A stretch of 64,000 nucleotides of DNA from Orientia tsutsugamushi str. Boryong (GTDB lineage: Bacteria > Pseudomonadota > Alphaproteobacteria > Rickettsiales > Rickettsiaceae): assembly GCF_000063545.1 (NCBI RefSeq), contig NC_009488.1, forward strand, positions 496,001 through 560,000, written 5' to 3'. Positions 1-8,634 of this stretch are shown here, piece after piece; positions within the stretch are counted from its first letter, which is position 1, and the number at the start of each line of letters is the position of its first letter. The notes beneath the pieces were generated by a model that worked only from the letters and a program-made list of their open reading frames with translations, was not told where the DNA came from and searched no databases. Position numbers and translations under genes: made by a program.

Positions 1-1
1 T

Positions 2-394
2 GAGGTTAACCTCAAAATCAAAGAACGTAAAATGCGTACTCGACGTCTTATCGAAATGGGTGGACTAGTCGCTAAGGCTAAGCTTGATCACTTACAGACA
101 AACACTTTATTTGGTGCAATTGTTTCACTAAAAGAAACTTTAACACAACATCCAAATGTTCAGAATCATTGGACTACAATCGGTAAAAATATTTTTGATA
201 AGGAACAGCAAAATAAAGCTGCTGTGATTTTAAAATTTTCCTCTGAACCAGATGAAAACACTAAGCGCTACATTCGCCTTCATGGCTTAAAATGGAATAG
301 CTTTCGTCAAGAATGGTGCAGCAATGTTAAGGACATTGAGGCCTTAAAGAATGGCCTTCTTAATGTTCAGTATAAACTTGAGCTTGTGTCTTAG
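2..394 (+). CDS. traD: Ti-type small conjugal transfer protein TraD, 5' end outside window
   Basis: The frame is open from the window edge; the first visible residues (EVNLKIKERK) precede the first internal Met at 32, so the true start lies upstream. The basic stretch followed by RTRRLIEMGGLVAKAKL is the signature of the small Ti-plasmid-type TraD (TraD_Ti), a relaxosome accessory usually encoded beside the TraA/TraI relaxase and not the large coupling ATPase. The C-terminal half (about residues 75-110, with an RYIRLHGLKWNSFRQEW stretch) resembles the extra domain of Rickettsiales versions. It lies on the strand opposite to the tra cluster at 3.8-9 kb. Family call is strong; function in this decayed element is doubtful. 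Confidence 0.75.
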   Translation, partial: EVNLKIKERKMRTRRLIEMGGLVAKAKLDHLQTNTLFGAIVSLKETLTQHPNVQNHWTTIGKNIFDKEQQNKAAVILKFSSEPDENTKRYIRLHGLKWNSFRQEWCSNVKDIEALKNGLLNVQYKLELVS

Positions 395-481
395 TTTTTT
401 AATACTTATACAACAAACACAGCTTGATAATTCAGCTAATGTAATTTATAAATCATGAGTGTAATGCAATTTTAAATATAT

Positions 482-1054
482 ATGGTGGTTATGCGAATCA
501 GTGATACTAGTGATTCTATCCAAATCTTGCCTAACAGCAATACTTTATCTGAGTTAACAAAATTAGTTTACAATTGTATATTTAACCATAAAGGTTATAA
601 TATTTTGCTCTTGCTTGGATGGGATAACAGCACATATCGAGGCATTCAAGATAAAATTGTGCAGCTTCGTAATACTGAAACAGAAGCAATTATGCTACTT
701 ACTAAAGACGATCTTCCCACATGCTTAGAATATTATTGTATGGAGCAAGGTAAACTAAATGTATTATATACACAAGTAGATTTTGCTTTTAATACCCTAA
801 GATTAATAGTAGAAGAGTATTATGATTTATCTATACGGTTCCAACATTACAAATCTAACCTAACTATTGTATACAATAGTCACAGTGAAAATTTACAGAA
901 ACAATTAGATGATTTTTTTACTCAACAATGCATGAATCACAATGAAAGTAGCAAATGCATCCATCACAGTGAAAGTAGCATTAGTGTTTTAGATATTGAG
1001 CAATTTAGAGATTTTGTAGGTGATATATTATTAATTGATGATCCAGAACGATAA
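482..1054 (+). CDS. Hypothetical protein, probable RAGE cargo
   Basis: A 190-residue frame starting MVVMRISDTSDS and ending LLIDDPER. I do not recognise a family. There is no signal peptide or clear membrane segment; the composition is that of a soluble alpha/beta protein. Near residues 150-168 the DNA carries two imperfect 27-bp tandem units (about 930-983) that give repeated NHNESSKC / HHSESSIS peptides, a sign of recent local duplication. It follows traD after 87 bases on the same strand and ends in front of a strong hairpin. An internal ATG at 491 is an equally good start. Whether it is expressed cannot be judged. Confidence 0.5.
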   Translation: MVVMRISDTSDSIQILPNSNTLSELTKLVYNCIFNHKGYNILLLLGWDNSTYRGIQDKIVQLRNTETEAIMLLTKDDLPTCLEYYCMEQGKLNVLYTQVDFAFNTLRLIVEEYYDLSIRFQHYKSNLTIVYNSHSENLQKQLDDFFTQQCMNHNESSKCIHHSESSISVLDIEQFRDFVGDILLIDDPER

Positions 1055-1113
1055 TCTATGTATGCCAAGCAGCTATACTCCATTGTGCAAGTAGAAATAT
1101 ATGTAATGCTATG

Positions 1114-1151
1114 TATGCTAGTTAGAAAAAGCTTGTATTCTAACTAGCATA
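1114..1151. terminator. Perfect 14-bp stem hairpin between convergent genes
   Basis: TATGCTAGTTAGAA pairs exactly with TTCTAACTAGCATA around a 10-base loop. It sits between the plus-strand hypothetical gene and the minus-strand spoT fragment and overlaps the fragment's stop codon, so it could serve as a bidirectional terminator. There is no long T tract, so the terminator role is inference. Confidence 0.5.
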
Positions 1152-1418
1152 AAGCGTACAGTATTTATTTAGCTCTATGGCAATCTCTGGTAGTTTAAGG
1201 TATTGAGCAAGAGGTATAAATTCTTGCTGAGTTTCAATGACGATTTTTTGTCTTTTTTCATAAGGTTTTATTGATATAGTCTGAATATTATGGAATCGGT
1301 CGAAAAGCTTAATTAATAATAGTTCTGTTTTATTTTGGCTATAAAATGTTTGAATCATTTCTCTAGAACTGATTTTTTTATTACCATTAATTCTGGTAAG
1401 GTCAAAAACCTGTTCTGC
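1140..1418 (-). pseudogene. spoT/relA-type (p)ppGpp hydrolase fragment, cut by IS
   Basis: The frame reads LLIKLFDRFHNIQTI, the HD-hydrolase core of SpoT (family consensus near VKLADRLHNMRTL), then KRQKIVIETQQEFIPLAQYL, matching the helix after the HD motif. It remains open upstream of the first ATG (1358) up to about 1418, where an IS5-like element begins, and it stops about 40 residues past the HD motif. Only about 93 residues of a protein normally several hundred long remain, without the synthetase domain. Rickettsiales RAGEs commonly carry spoT-like cargo. A residual hydrolase activity is unlikely because the metal-binding N-terminal HD residues are missing. Confidence 0.75.
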
Positions 1419-1421
1419 AAT

Positions 1422-2328
1422 AGACTTCTTTCGAAACTATACAATGATGTAAAATGGTGTTATAAAAATCTGATTTGAAGTAATAATGAAATTAGATCAG
1501 ATTAAAGAGTTAAAGGATGAAAAATTTCGTCGATTAACAGTAGTAAGGGAGGGAATATTCTCAAAGATGGTGGATATTTTGAGGAAAGCTGATGGTGTTA
1601 AGAAATCAAAAGGAGGGCGTAAAAATAAGCTCAATTTGGAGGAACAGTTATTGATGGCCTTAGAATACCTTAGAGAATACCGTACTTATTTTCATATAGG
1701 TCAGAACTATGGGATTAGTGAAAGTTCAGCATATAAAGCTGTAAAATGGGTAGAAGACACCTTAGTTAAACACCCAAACTTTGCTCTTCCAGGTCGTAAA
1801 GCTCTAATGAATAGCGATATGAATTATGAAGTAGTCTTGATTGATGCTACTGAGAGTCCAATAGAAAGACCCAAAAAAAACAAAAATTCTATTATTCAGG
1901 AAAGAAGAAAAGGCATACACTAAAGACTCAAATAGTGGTAGACAAGAAAACACACTAAGTAATATATACAGATTTTTCTAACGGTAAAAAGCATGACTTT
2001 AGATTATTTAAGGAATCCAAAATTCTTATTCATCCTAAGGTTAAAGCGATTACTGATACAGGATATCAAGGTATACAAAAAATTCACAATAATTCTGCAT
2101 TACCAAAGAAAAAAAGCAAGAAAAATCCTTTAACTAAAAATGATAAAAAGAATAATCGTAGGTTAGCAGGAAAAAGAGTTGTCAATGAAAACGTTATTGC
2201 TATGCTAAAACGGTTCAAAATTATTGCTGACAAATATCGAAATAGACGTAAAAGATTCGGTCTTAGATTTAATTTGATCTCTGGCATTTATAATTTTGAT
2301 CTACCTTAACCAGTTTCGAAAGAGGTCT
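1422..2328 (+). mobile_element. IS5-family element, copy 1 (defective)
   Basis: About 907 bp bounded by AGACTTCTTTCGAAACT on the left and the inverted AGTTTCGAAAGAGGTCT on the right, flanked by a 3-bp target duplication AAT. The same element recurs at 12239, 15245, 16824, 35670 and 36056. Two overlapping transposase frames joined at an A8 run place it in the IS427/IS1031-like part of the IS5 family. This copy interrupts the spoT fragment. Its second frame carries a stop, so it cannot encode its own transposase. Confidence 0.9.
1486..2309 (+). pseudogene. IS5-family DDE transposase (orfA+orfB), nonsense in orfB
   Basis: OrfA (1486-1923) has the N-terminal helix-turn-helix (residues about 30-95) and the first catalytic Asp in LIDATESPIE. 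At about 1870 the run CCCAAAAAAAAC allows a -1 slip that would read PKKKQKFYYSGKKKRHTLK into orfB, which holds the second Asp (AITDTGYQG) and the Glu (VNENVIAML). In this copy orfB has TAA where the intact copy at 36.4 kb has CAA (DKKTH-Q-VI), so the fusion product would end early. It differs from the other copies at a few positions only, so the insertion is fairly recent. Confidence 0.85.
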
Positions 2329-2403
2329 AATATTTTTTATATGATTTTTAAAAAATATTCTCATCTCTTTTTTAGTAATCACACGGCTAGTGCGTATAAT
2401 GGC

Positions 2404-2793
2404 TTATTGCCAAATAGAATGCAAATGTGTTAAGTCACGTAAATAAGATGCTGTATGTTCACCATAAGAAGAATATATTTTATAAATTAACTCTTTTTGT
2501 TGATTAGTATAAATACTGAAATCTATTTCTCCTGGACCAGGAATTGCATTAGCTTCAAAGCTGCCAAATATCGAACGTAAATGCCGTACTACAGGTCCAT
2601 TTTGCCATGCTTCAATATCTTCTTTAAAAAGAGGCTTATCAAATAAAGCTAGATGCACACCTTGGGAAAAATACACTAATTTTTGCAATTTCAATTAAGT
2701 TATTACATCTCCTGCTTCTCTATCAACCAATACCAGAAAATAGCTAGCAACATCAAAACAACTCAATAACTCACCCTTTTGTTGTATAGTCAT
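2404..2793 (-). pseudogene. DUF4065 (Panacea/SocA-like) protein with one in-frame stop
   Basis: From ATG at 2793 the frame reads MTIQQKGELLSCFDVASYF...GDVIT, then a TAA stop at codon 33, then LKLQKLVYFSQGVHLALFDKPLF and IEAWQNGPVV. The LKLQKLxYFxQG and FxExIExWxxGPV blocks are the hallmark of DUF4065/Panacea proteins, found in phage genes and as antitoxins of toxin-antitoxin pairs. The stop lies exactly where the family has the loop before the LKLQK helix. A TTG at 2694 could restart translation but would lose helix 1. The C terminus stops at HSIWQ, slightly short. No partner toxin is visible next to it. Confidence 0.7.
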
Positions 2794-2903
2794 GATTTTA
2801 TTATTATATCTTATGACTATTTTATAACAATTTGTATCACAAATAAATCATGATAATGCCTTATAATACCTGCTTATCACAGATACCGTATTAAAAATCA
2901 AGA

Positions 2904-3596
2904 TTACTTTTTAATACCTGCAATTTTGCGTTTGAGTATATTTATCAACTGGCATGCTTCTACATTATTAGGATCATATTTAATAGCTAGATTACAACTT
3001 TCTATTGCTTCTTGAAATTGTCTTAATTCACATAAACAAACCCCTTTATTGAAATAAGCTTTTGCCAAATTAGGTTTATATTTAATAGCTAAATCAAAAA
3101 TTTCGATTGCTTTCTGAAATTGTCCTAATTTACCCAAACAAAATCCTTTATTGAGATAAGCTTCTAAATTATTAGGGTCATTTTTAATAGCTAAATCAAA
3201 ATTTTCTATCGCTTTCTGAAATTGTGCTAATTCAAGTAAACAAACTCCTTTATTATAATAAATATTTACATTATTAGATTTATACTTAATAGCTAAATTA
3301 TAATTTTTTATTTCTTCTTTATATCGTTCTAAGTTGCCTAAACAAACTCCTTTCTTATAATAAGCTTCCGCATAATTAGGTTTATATTTAATAGCTAAAT
3401 CAAAATTTTCTATTGCTTCTTGATATTTGTTTAACTCAAGAAATGAAATTCCAACATTAAAATGTTTTTCTGCTAATATAGCTTTATCCTGAATTAATTT
3501 CTGTTGTACAGGTTGATTGTTGTTTTGTTTTGATGCAATGGTTGTATTTAACAGCGTTAATAATAAAACAGCTGTTATATATTTTACAAATTTCAT
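2904..3596 (-). CDS. Secreted TPR-repeat protein
   Basis: 230 residues. Residues 1-22 (MKFVKYITAVLLLTLLNTTIAS) form a typical Sec signal peptide. From about residue 45 on come five regular 34-residue tetratricopeptide repeats, each with the pattern AxxNFDLAIKYKPN..AYYNKGVCL, so the mature protein is a TPR solenoid in the periplasm or exported. Orientia has many TPR and ankyrin proteins as RAGE cargo; some meet host targets, but for this one no partner is known. The high similarity between repeats 1, 3 and 4 suggests recent duplication. The frame is intact although its neighbours on both sides are decayed. Confidence 0.8.
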   Translation of the reverse strand: MKFVKYITAVLLLTLLNTTIASKQNNNQPVQQKLIQDKAILAEKHFNVGISFLELNKYQEAIENFDLAIKYKPNYAEAYYKKGVCLGNLERYKEEIKNYNLAIKYKSNNVNIYYNKGVCLLELAQFQKAIENFDLAIKNDPNNLEAYLNKGFCLGKLGQFQKAIEIFDLAIKYKPNLAKAYFNKGVCLCELRQFQEAIESCNLAIKYDPNNVEACQLINILKRKIAGIKK

Positions 3597-3848
3597 ATGA
3601 TTATTAATTACCCTTTAAATTTTTGATTAGCTACTGAACACCAAATAATTACTAAATTATAGGTGTTACAATTAATCCTTCTTTTATATTTTTTTTCAGT
3701 CTTATCAATAAGACTATCAGAAATTCTATTAATATTCTTTATTTTTTATTATTACAACCAGTTATAACAAATGATGTTGCATTAAATACGTGTGATTTTC
3801 TATAGGTAAAGGCATTGATATAAAGTCAATAGGAACTAGCTATAGTAT

Positions 3849-5559
3849 TTAATGATGACTTTGTTGCATACGATGAACTTTATCTTTGATTCCTGCAATA
3901 ATGTCTTTGTTCATGCTGTTTTGAGCCTTAGTGAGTATATCTCCAAATAGTTCATCCATATTGATTTTAGTGAAATCAACTTTTTGTAACTCTTCAACAG
4001 TAAGGCCTCTACACTTTGGACATTCAGGTGTACCGAAGTCTATTTTTAGCTGCTTTCTTGCTTCTTCCTGAAAAATTCTTGCAAGTTTTGACTGAAAGCA
4101 GCAATAAGTAGACTTTCTAGCTAGGCAAATACCCAATATCGGAATTCTTGAAGAACAATAGGTTCCAATGTAATAGCAGTAACCTTTTTTTCTATATAGA
4201 GCTAATTCTTGTTCCTTAGATTTGCATTGCGATAAGCCTATATCACGCCCCCAGCCAGTCATTGAAGAGCAGCAATTCAAAAAACTAAATACATCTTTTT
4301 TGCATTTTCGATGTTTACCTGAAAATACAGAAACGGGATTTGTTTTAATGTCCTTGCTCATCTGATTTAGCATTGCTAGATGAGCTACTTTAGCTATATC
4401 TCTATTTGGTATAATAGTTGGAGTGTTGCAATTACCTCCTAAACAAAAAATTGAGTTATTACGCAATGATGAGTGTAGCATTGTTTGCTTCTCAGTTGAA
4501 CAGCTATAATCGTGCTGCCATAGTAAACAAATATTTGCTACTGATTTTTGGCAAGTGCTGTTTTTAATTCACAATTTTGAATTTTAAGGTGTTTGCAACC
4601 ATCTTTTGGATCGCTAGTACATGAAAAAACAATCTTTTGTTTCCAATATGAACGATTGACTCTAAACTTGTCAAAAAATACTCTATCACCACTCTCATAG
4701 TTGAGTCTATTCGCCTCATAGCATTCATTACTTTCTATTAATTGTTCAAGTTCAGGCTTTACAACTTGCCAATATTCTGCTACTTCCCTTAGTTCTTGAG
4801 TCTTATCTCTGTAGTCATAGCGAAGTATACATATTTTACCTCTTTTTGATATAATATAAACTTTGTTCCAATATGCTCTATAGATACGCCAAGCCTATCA
4901 GCAACAGCACTCCTCATTCGTCTTGCAGCCATTTGGCTATCACCTGCTAACTTGTATATTTTTTCATTATTTTTATCTACGTCATGGAAATCTGCACGAC
5001 CATTAAGCCAATTACTATGATTCTCTACTATTTCTTCTGTTGCAAATTCCATTTGCCGGTTTTGCCAAGAAAGCCATACATTCTCTAATCTGCACTCAAC
5101 ATTTAATTCTCGAATAAGTTCAATGTTAAAATTACTACCTTCATTACAACTTTGAATAATTTCAGTATTAGTTTTACTTGTCTGAGTTACGAAGTTACTG
5201 CTATCAAGGGCACTTAAAGGATCAGATTCAATTCTCATTGAATTAGCTATCATATAATTTTGATCGTTGATATTATGTTGAGTTAAGGCATTGTTTTTAC
5301 TGTTTTCAGCTTGAAATAACATTGCCCCACTTTCTGTACCAAGCTGATTACGGCCATGGTAGGTTAAATCCTCATCATTGTTAGGATAATTGACATTACT
5401 ACCTTGATGAAATAATTCTTGTGTATTTGAAGAATTTCCAAGATTTACATTATAGTTGCTAGCTTCATTATAACTGCTTTGCATTGAAGCTAAACAACAG
5501 CTAATATTGAGCACTATCAAAAAGTTAATATAGATAATAATCTCATTGAGTATTCTCAT
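3849..5559 (-). pseudogene. traN: F-type mating-pair stabilisation protein TraN, two frameshifts
   Basis: Three adjoining frames make one TraN. 5559 to about 4845 encodes a signal peptide (FLIVLNISCCLAS) and the N-terminal part; a shift at an A5 run near 4843-4848 leads into LRYDYRDKTQELREV...CKHLKIQNCELKTALAKNQ; a second shift near 4543-4550 leads into NICLLWQHDYSCSTEKQ, then the cysteine-rich C-terminal region (FCLGGNC, NCCSSMTGWG, YCYYIGTYC, STYCCFQSKLARIFQEEAR, GLTVEELQKVDF) typical of TraN. The rejoined length, about 570 residues, fits the family. TraN is an outer-membrane adhesin of conjugative DNA transfer; here it cannot be made whole. It overlaps trbC by 17 bases, the usual tra gene order. 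Confidence 0.8.
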
Positions 5560-5925
5560 TCATAATTTCTAATGCTATTGCTAAAGGAATATGGCCAGTT
5601 AATTTCTTGGTTAATCCTCTTTTTTCATCATCTATTACTATCACAGGAACAACATCAATTTTATATTGTTCAAACAAGCTAGGATCTATATCGAAGCTAA
5701 TACCAAGCTCCATAGTTTTATTCTTTGTTTGTGTAAATGAGTTATTAATTAACCCACGCATAATCAATTGAGCTCCAGCCTTTTGAGATTCAGCAAAATA
5801 GCTTTTTAAAGCCTCATCACTCATTGAAAATGAGACAAAAATAAAAGTTTTTTGCTGGCCCAAAAAAAAGCATTAGCATTATTAACAAATAATAAAACCA
5901 TCAACATCATTACTCGTATAACCAT
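5543..5925 (-). pseudogene. trbC: F-type pilus assembly protein TrbC, frameshift at signal peptide
   Basis: The mature part reads QQKTFIFVSFSMSDEALKSYF...LIMRGLINNSFTQT...FDIDPSLFEQYKIDVVPVIVI, the TrbC_Ftype pattern (thioredoxin-like, periplasmic, works with TraW in pilus assembly). A good signal peptide, MVIRVMMLMVLLFVNNANAFF, starts at 5925 but is one base out of frame: the homopolymer at 5862-5869 has 8 bases and 9 would restore a continuous gene. A TTG at 5863 opens the mature frame without any signal. So the gene is one base from intact, and slippage at this run could occasionally repair it. Confidence 0.75.
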
Positions 5926-5943
5926 ATTCCTCTCTAACCCTTA

Positions 5944-6758
5944 TCAAAGCAAACAACAATCTCTTTTTCGCCAAATCAAGTAACCAAAATCTTCACCATT
6001 AACTGGAAATTCTCTTCCAGCCTGCCATGTAGCTTCTGTTTGGCCTATGCTCTTGCAGGATCTGGTTTCTGGAATCGGATAAGTCATTTGTAGTCGATAC
6101 TGACTTTTCTTCATAATAGGCATGGGATACTTGCCACATAAGCCTTTATAACCATAATATCCCCATAACATCAGTTGCCTATGCATTCTAGCCATAAACT
6201 TACTTACCATTAATACAGATGTTCCAACTCCACCATTATGCGCCGCAGCTGTTCCAGTAAAAGGGTAAAGCATTCCTTGACATTCAGCACACCAAAAAGC
6301 ATAATCACTTGCTAATAAACCAGCGCCACAACTCATGCAATCAGCTATACATGCTTGATAAGCAGCTACATTTTGAAACAACAGCGTTTCTGGATTTAAA
6401 ATCGCAGATTTAGCGTCATCACTCCATAATGGATCAAACTCTGTTAAATATGCTATATCGACTGCAGCCATTTCCAGACAAATAAAATCAAGCAAAATTT
6501 CCAGCCAATAAATCACAGGATAGACATACCAATGAATGTGATAAAAAGCACTTCCTTCAGCCTCATCTTTCATGCCTTTTTGAGTAGCACTTCCAAATGA
6601 CAAACCTCCAAGACTTACCATACACATTGGCGACTTTGTAACATCTACAAGGCGTACTGGCTCCCAAAATCCTACCGGAATATACCAGGTACAGGTATTG
6701 GAATCCCTGGCTTAGGACAAAGACATATAAGTCTACCAGAAGCATTAGTATCAGGCAT
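5944..6758 (-). pseudogene. traU: Conjugal transfer pilus assembly protein TraU, frameshifted
   Basis: The main frame holds FWEPVRLVDVTKSPMCMVSLGG, SFYH-like and YWLEILLDFICLE segments, ACIADCMSCGAG, WCAECQGMLYPFTG and a C terminus ending in WRKRDCC, all matching TraU, a cysteine-rich periplasmic protein. The N-terminal part from ATG 6758 (ASGRLICLCPKPGIPIPVPGI) is in another frame; the shift falls at about 6671-6687 between PGI and PVGFWEP. The predicted N terminus lacks a clear signal peptide, so the 5' end has also been lost. It lies directly between trbC and traV; traW and traC, usually found here, are missing. Confidence 0.8.
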
Positions 6759-6819
6759 TGAAGTGTTTGTAAAGTACAGAGATATAGTAATTTAACCTAT
6801 ATTATCACATAAATCATTT

Positions 6820-7110
6820 TTAAGTTGCAATATCACTCATTTTTGGTTTTTTAGGTGAAGTGTTAACAACAGCTACACCTTGAACTGCTTTAGATCGCTT
6901 ACAGTATAGAACACAACGCCTTTTTGATTTAATTTTTGATGTTTCAACTTTCTCAACATTATCAGGGTCAAAAACTCCTTGAGCAGCCATTTTCTTTATT
7001 TCATATAAAGACTTACATTTTTGCCCTTTAGGAATTTTACAATCAAAATTACTTTCGAAAAAGAAGCTTGTTAGGCTCATACAGCCCAATAGCAATAATA
7101 AAAACTTCAT
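6820..7110 (-). CDS. traV: Conjugal transfer lipoprotein TraV
   Basis: 96 residues starting MKFLLLLLGCMSLTS: the LLGC lipobox within a short hydrophobic leader predicts a lipoprotein. FDCKIPKGQKCKSLYEIKKM is the TraV cysteine motif. In F-type systems TraV anchors the secretin TraK to the outer membrane and bridges to TraB. It is shorter than most TraV proteins (about 170 residues), lacking the C-terminal part, and ends MSDIAT. Its start overlaps the traB fragment's stop by one base, so the original operon spacing is kept. Confidence 0.75.
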   Translation of the reverse strand: MKFLLLLLGCMSLTSFFFESNFDCKIPKGQKCKSLYEIKKMAAQGVFDPDNVEKVETSKIKSKRRCVLYCKRSKAVQGVAVVNTSPKKPKMSDIAT

Positions 7111-7634
7111 TATAAATGCTCCTCTAACTTTTGTGATTGGTCGAATTTATTATGCAAATTAACTTTTTCATTGTTAGTTGATTGTGAATAAGTTAAATTA
7201 TGTGGCTTCTTCTTGTGCTCACGTAAGTCAAAACCTTTTTTAAATACAACATCGATGACTCTACCTGACGCAATAAGAACGACTGGGCTCATAGAATCAG
7301 CTTGTTTTATAGCAAAATCAGCTAGCTTATCAAAAGCATTACTAGCTCCAGAGTAAGCTCCAGACTGAAGCGCATCTCCAATCTGAAACTCTTGTTGTTG
7401 ATGACCTCCAGCTACTAGGTTTAAAGTTGGTAGCATATCAGGTTTAATAGCCTTAGCTTGTAGAAACTTAGCAATATTGCTAAATACTCCATTTAATGCA
7501 GCCATGCTTGCTATGTTAGACGATTTATCTACCACGATTCCTTTAATTCCAGAACGTCCATCTTCACCTATCAACCAGCCTTCCGCCTTGTTTTCAATAA
7601 TATCTCCATAATGAAATTTTACTTTGAAGCAGTT
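7110..7634 (-). pseudogene. traB: TraB C-terminal fragment
   Basis: The frame is open from 7634 without a proper start: FHYGDIIENKAEGWLIGEDGRSGIKGIVVDKSS (upstream of the listed Met) continues into SGAYSGASNAFDKLADFAIKQADSMSPVVLIASGRVIDVVFKKGFDL. These are the C-terminal blocks of F-type TraB, the inner-membrane channel scaffold of about 400 residues. The membrane anchor, proline-rich linker and first half are gone; the gap to traK is only about 50 bases, so one deletion removed the end of traK and the front of traB. A basic tail (KKKPHNLTYSQ...) extends past the conserved end. Confidence 0.75.
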
Positions 7635-7685
7635 TTAATATGCTTGATGCTGAGCTTAACAAGCTTTAAAGTAAAAACTAGCATT

Positions 7686-8087
7686 TTAAGCTAATTTTAT
7701 TTTTCCTTTTGAATTATCCTTTTCAGCTTCTTCTGTAGCAGCATTAATAAGCGTTACATGGCTTGGAGTTTTTGGAGTAAAAGTTAACATTAAATCTTGA
7801 ATTGTTTTGTGTTCTCCTATTACTGTTAAATAAAGCTTCTTTTCTTCTTCTCGTGGAGCAATAAACAAACATCCAGACTCATGAACTACAACTTCGGCTG
7901 CATTTTGAGGATACATAAAAATATCATTGATTTTTTCATCTTTAAGATTAATTCTTGTTGGCCCACTATCAGAAATCTCAAGCTTCAGCAAATTATCAAC
8001 TTCTAACTCATATTCTACCGCATATACATCACTAAACTTGACTAAAGCAATAAACCCTATCATAAACCTCAAAATTCTAATACTCAT
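7686..8087 (-). CDS. traK: TraK N-terminal part (truncated secretin-like protein)
   Basis: 133 residues: signal peptide MSIRILRFMIGFIALVKFSDVYA, then the N-terminal domain with LEISDSGPTRINLKDEKINDIFMYP and HESGCLFIAPREEEKKLYLTVIGE, characteristic of TraK, the outer-membrane secretin-like ring of F-type transfer. Full TraK has about 240 residues; the C-terminal half that contacts TraV and TraB is deleted. The frame ends in an unrelated basic tail (EEAEKDNSKGKIKLA). It overlaps traE by four bases. Confidence 0.75.
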   Translation of the reverse strand: MSIRILRFMIGFIALVKFSDVYAVEYELEVDNLLKLEISDSGPTRINLKDEKINDIFMYPQNAAEVVVHESGCLFIAPREEEKKLYLTVIGEHKTIQDLMLTFTPKTPSHVTLINAATEEAEKDNSKGKIKLA

Positions 8088-8613
8088 TTTTTTATTCCAT
8101 TCTCTTTAACGCCAGTTAACAACAAAAGGTAATTAGGACTTCGCTTGTAAGTCAAAAGGTAAGTCTTATTGACAGCTATATGTTTACTATCGCTAAACCA
8201 GTAGCGAAGCGTTCCACTAATTAATACTCCATCTTTCATCACCTCAACCTTCTTTGGAAAAAATACTGAAGACACATTTGAACCTTTAACAAATTGCAAG
8301 TGATCATGAAAAAATTTATTTAAAGATTCAGTATTACTAGATGCCACTTTCATGTCTGCTATTTGTCTTTCTACCTCATTTGGAGAAGTAGTAAATAAGA
8401 GTTTCGTCACATAAATTGCCCATTCCTTTAAATAGGTTTCATGGTAATTTTTTGATGAAACCATCATTTTACGATCAGGCTCCATTGCTGGAATTAATAA
8501 CCACTTTTCTTCTTTGGTAATTGCAGCCATTATCGCAATTATATTAGCTGCAGCTAGCAATATAGTTACTGAAAGTAAGCATTTATTATATTTAACCAGC
8601 TCTTGTATAGCAT
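8084..8613 (-). pseudogene. traE: Conjugal transfer protein TraE, 5' frameshift
   Basis: The frame from 8560 (TTG) contains the TraE features: a membrane helix (LLSVTILLAAANIIAIMAAI, partly upstream of 8560), then WLLIPAMEPDRKMMVSSKNY, YLKEWAIYVTKLLFTTSPNEVE and FFPKKVEVMKDGVLISGTLRYWF. The frame is open to 8614 without an ATG. An ATG at 8613 starts MLYKSWLNIIN in the neighbouring frame, which looks like the cytoplasmic lead of TraE, so one small indel near 8580-8600 separates the two. TraE is an inner-membrane component of the F-type transfer channel. Confidence 0.7.
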
Positions 8614-8634
8614 TTTACTTAAAGAGATGATTCA

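Noticed and set aside
6563-6745. Separate 60-residue gene upstream of traU
   Set aside because: It is an out-of-frame reading of the TraU N-terminal region; the other two frames give GRLICLCPKPGIPIPVPG and FWEPVRLVDV.
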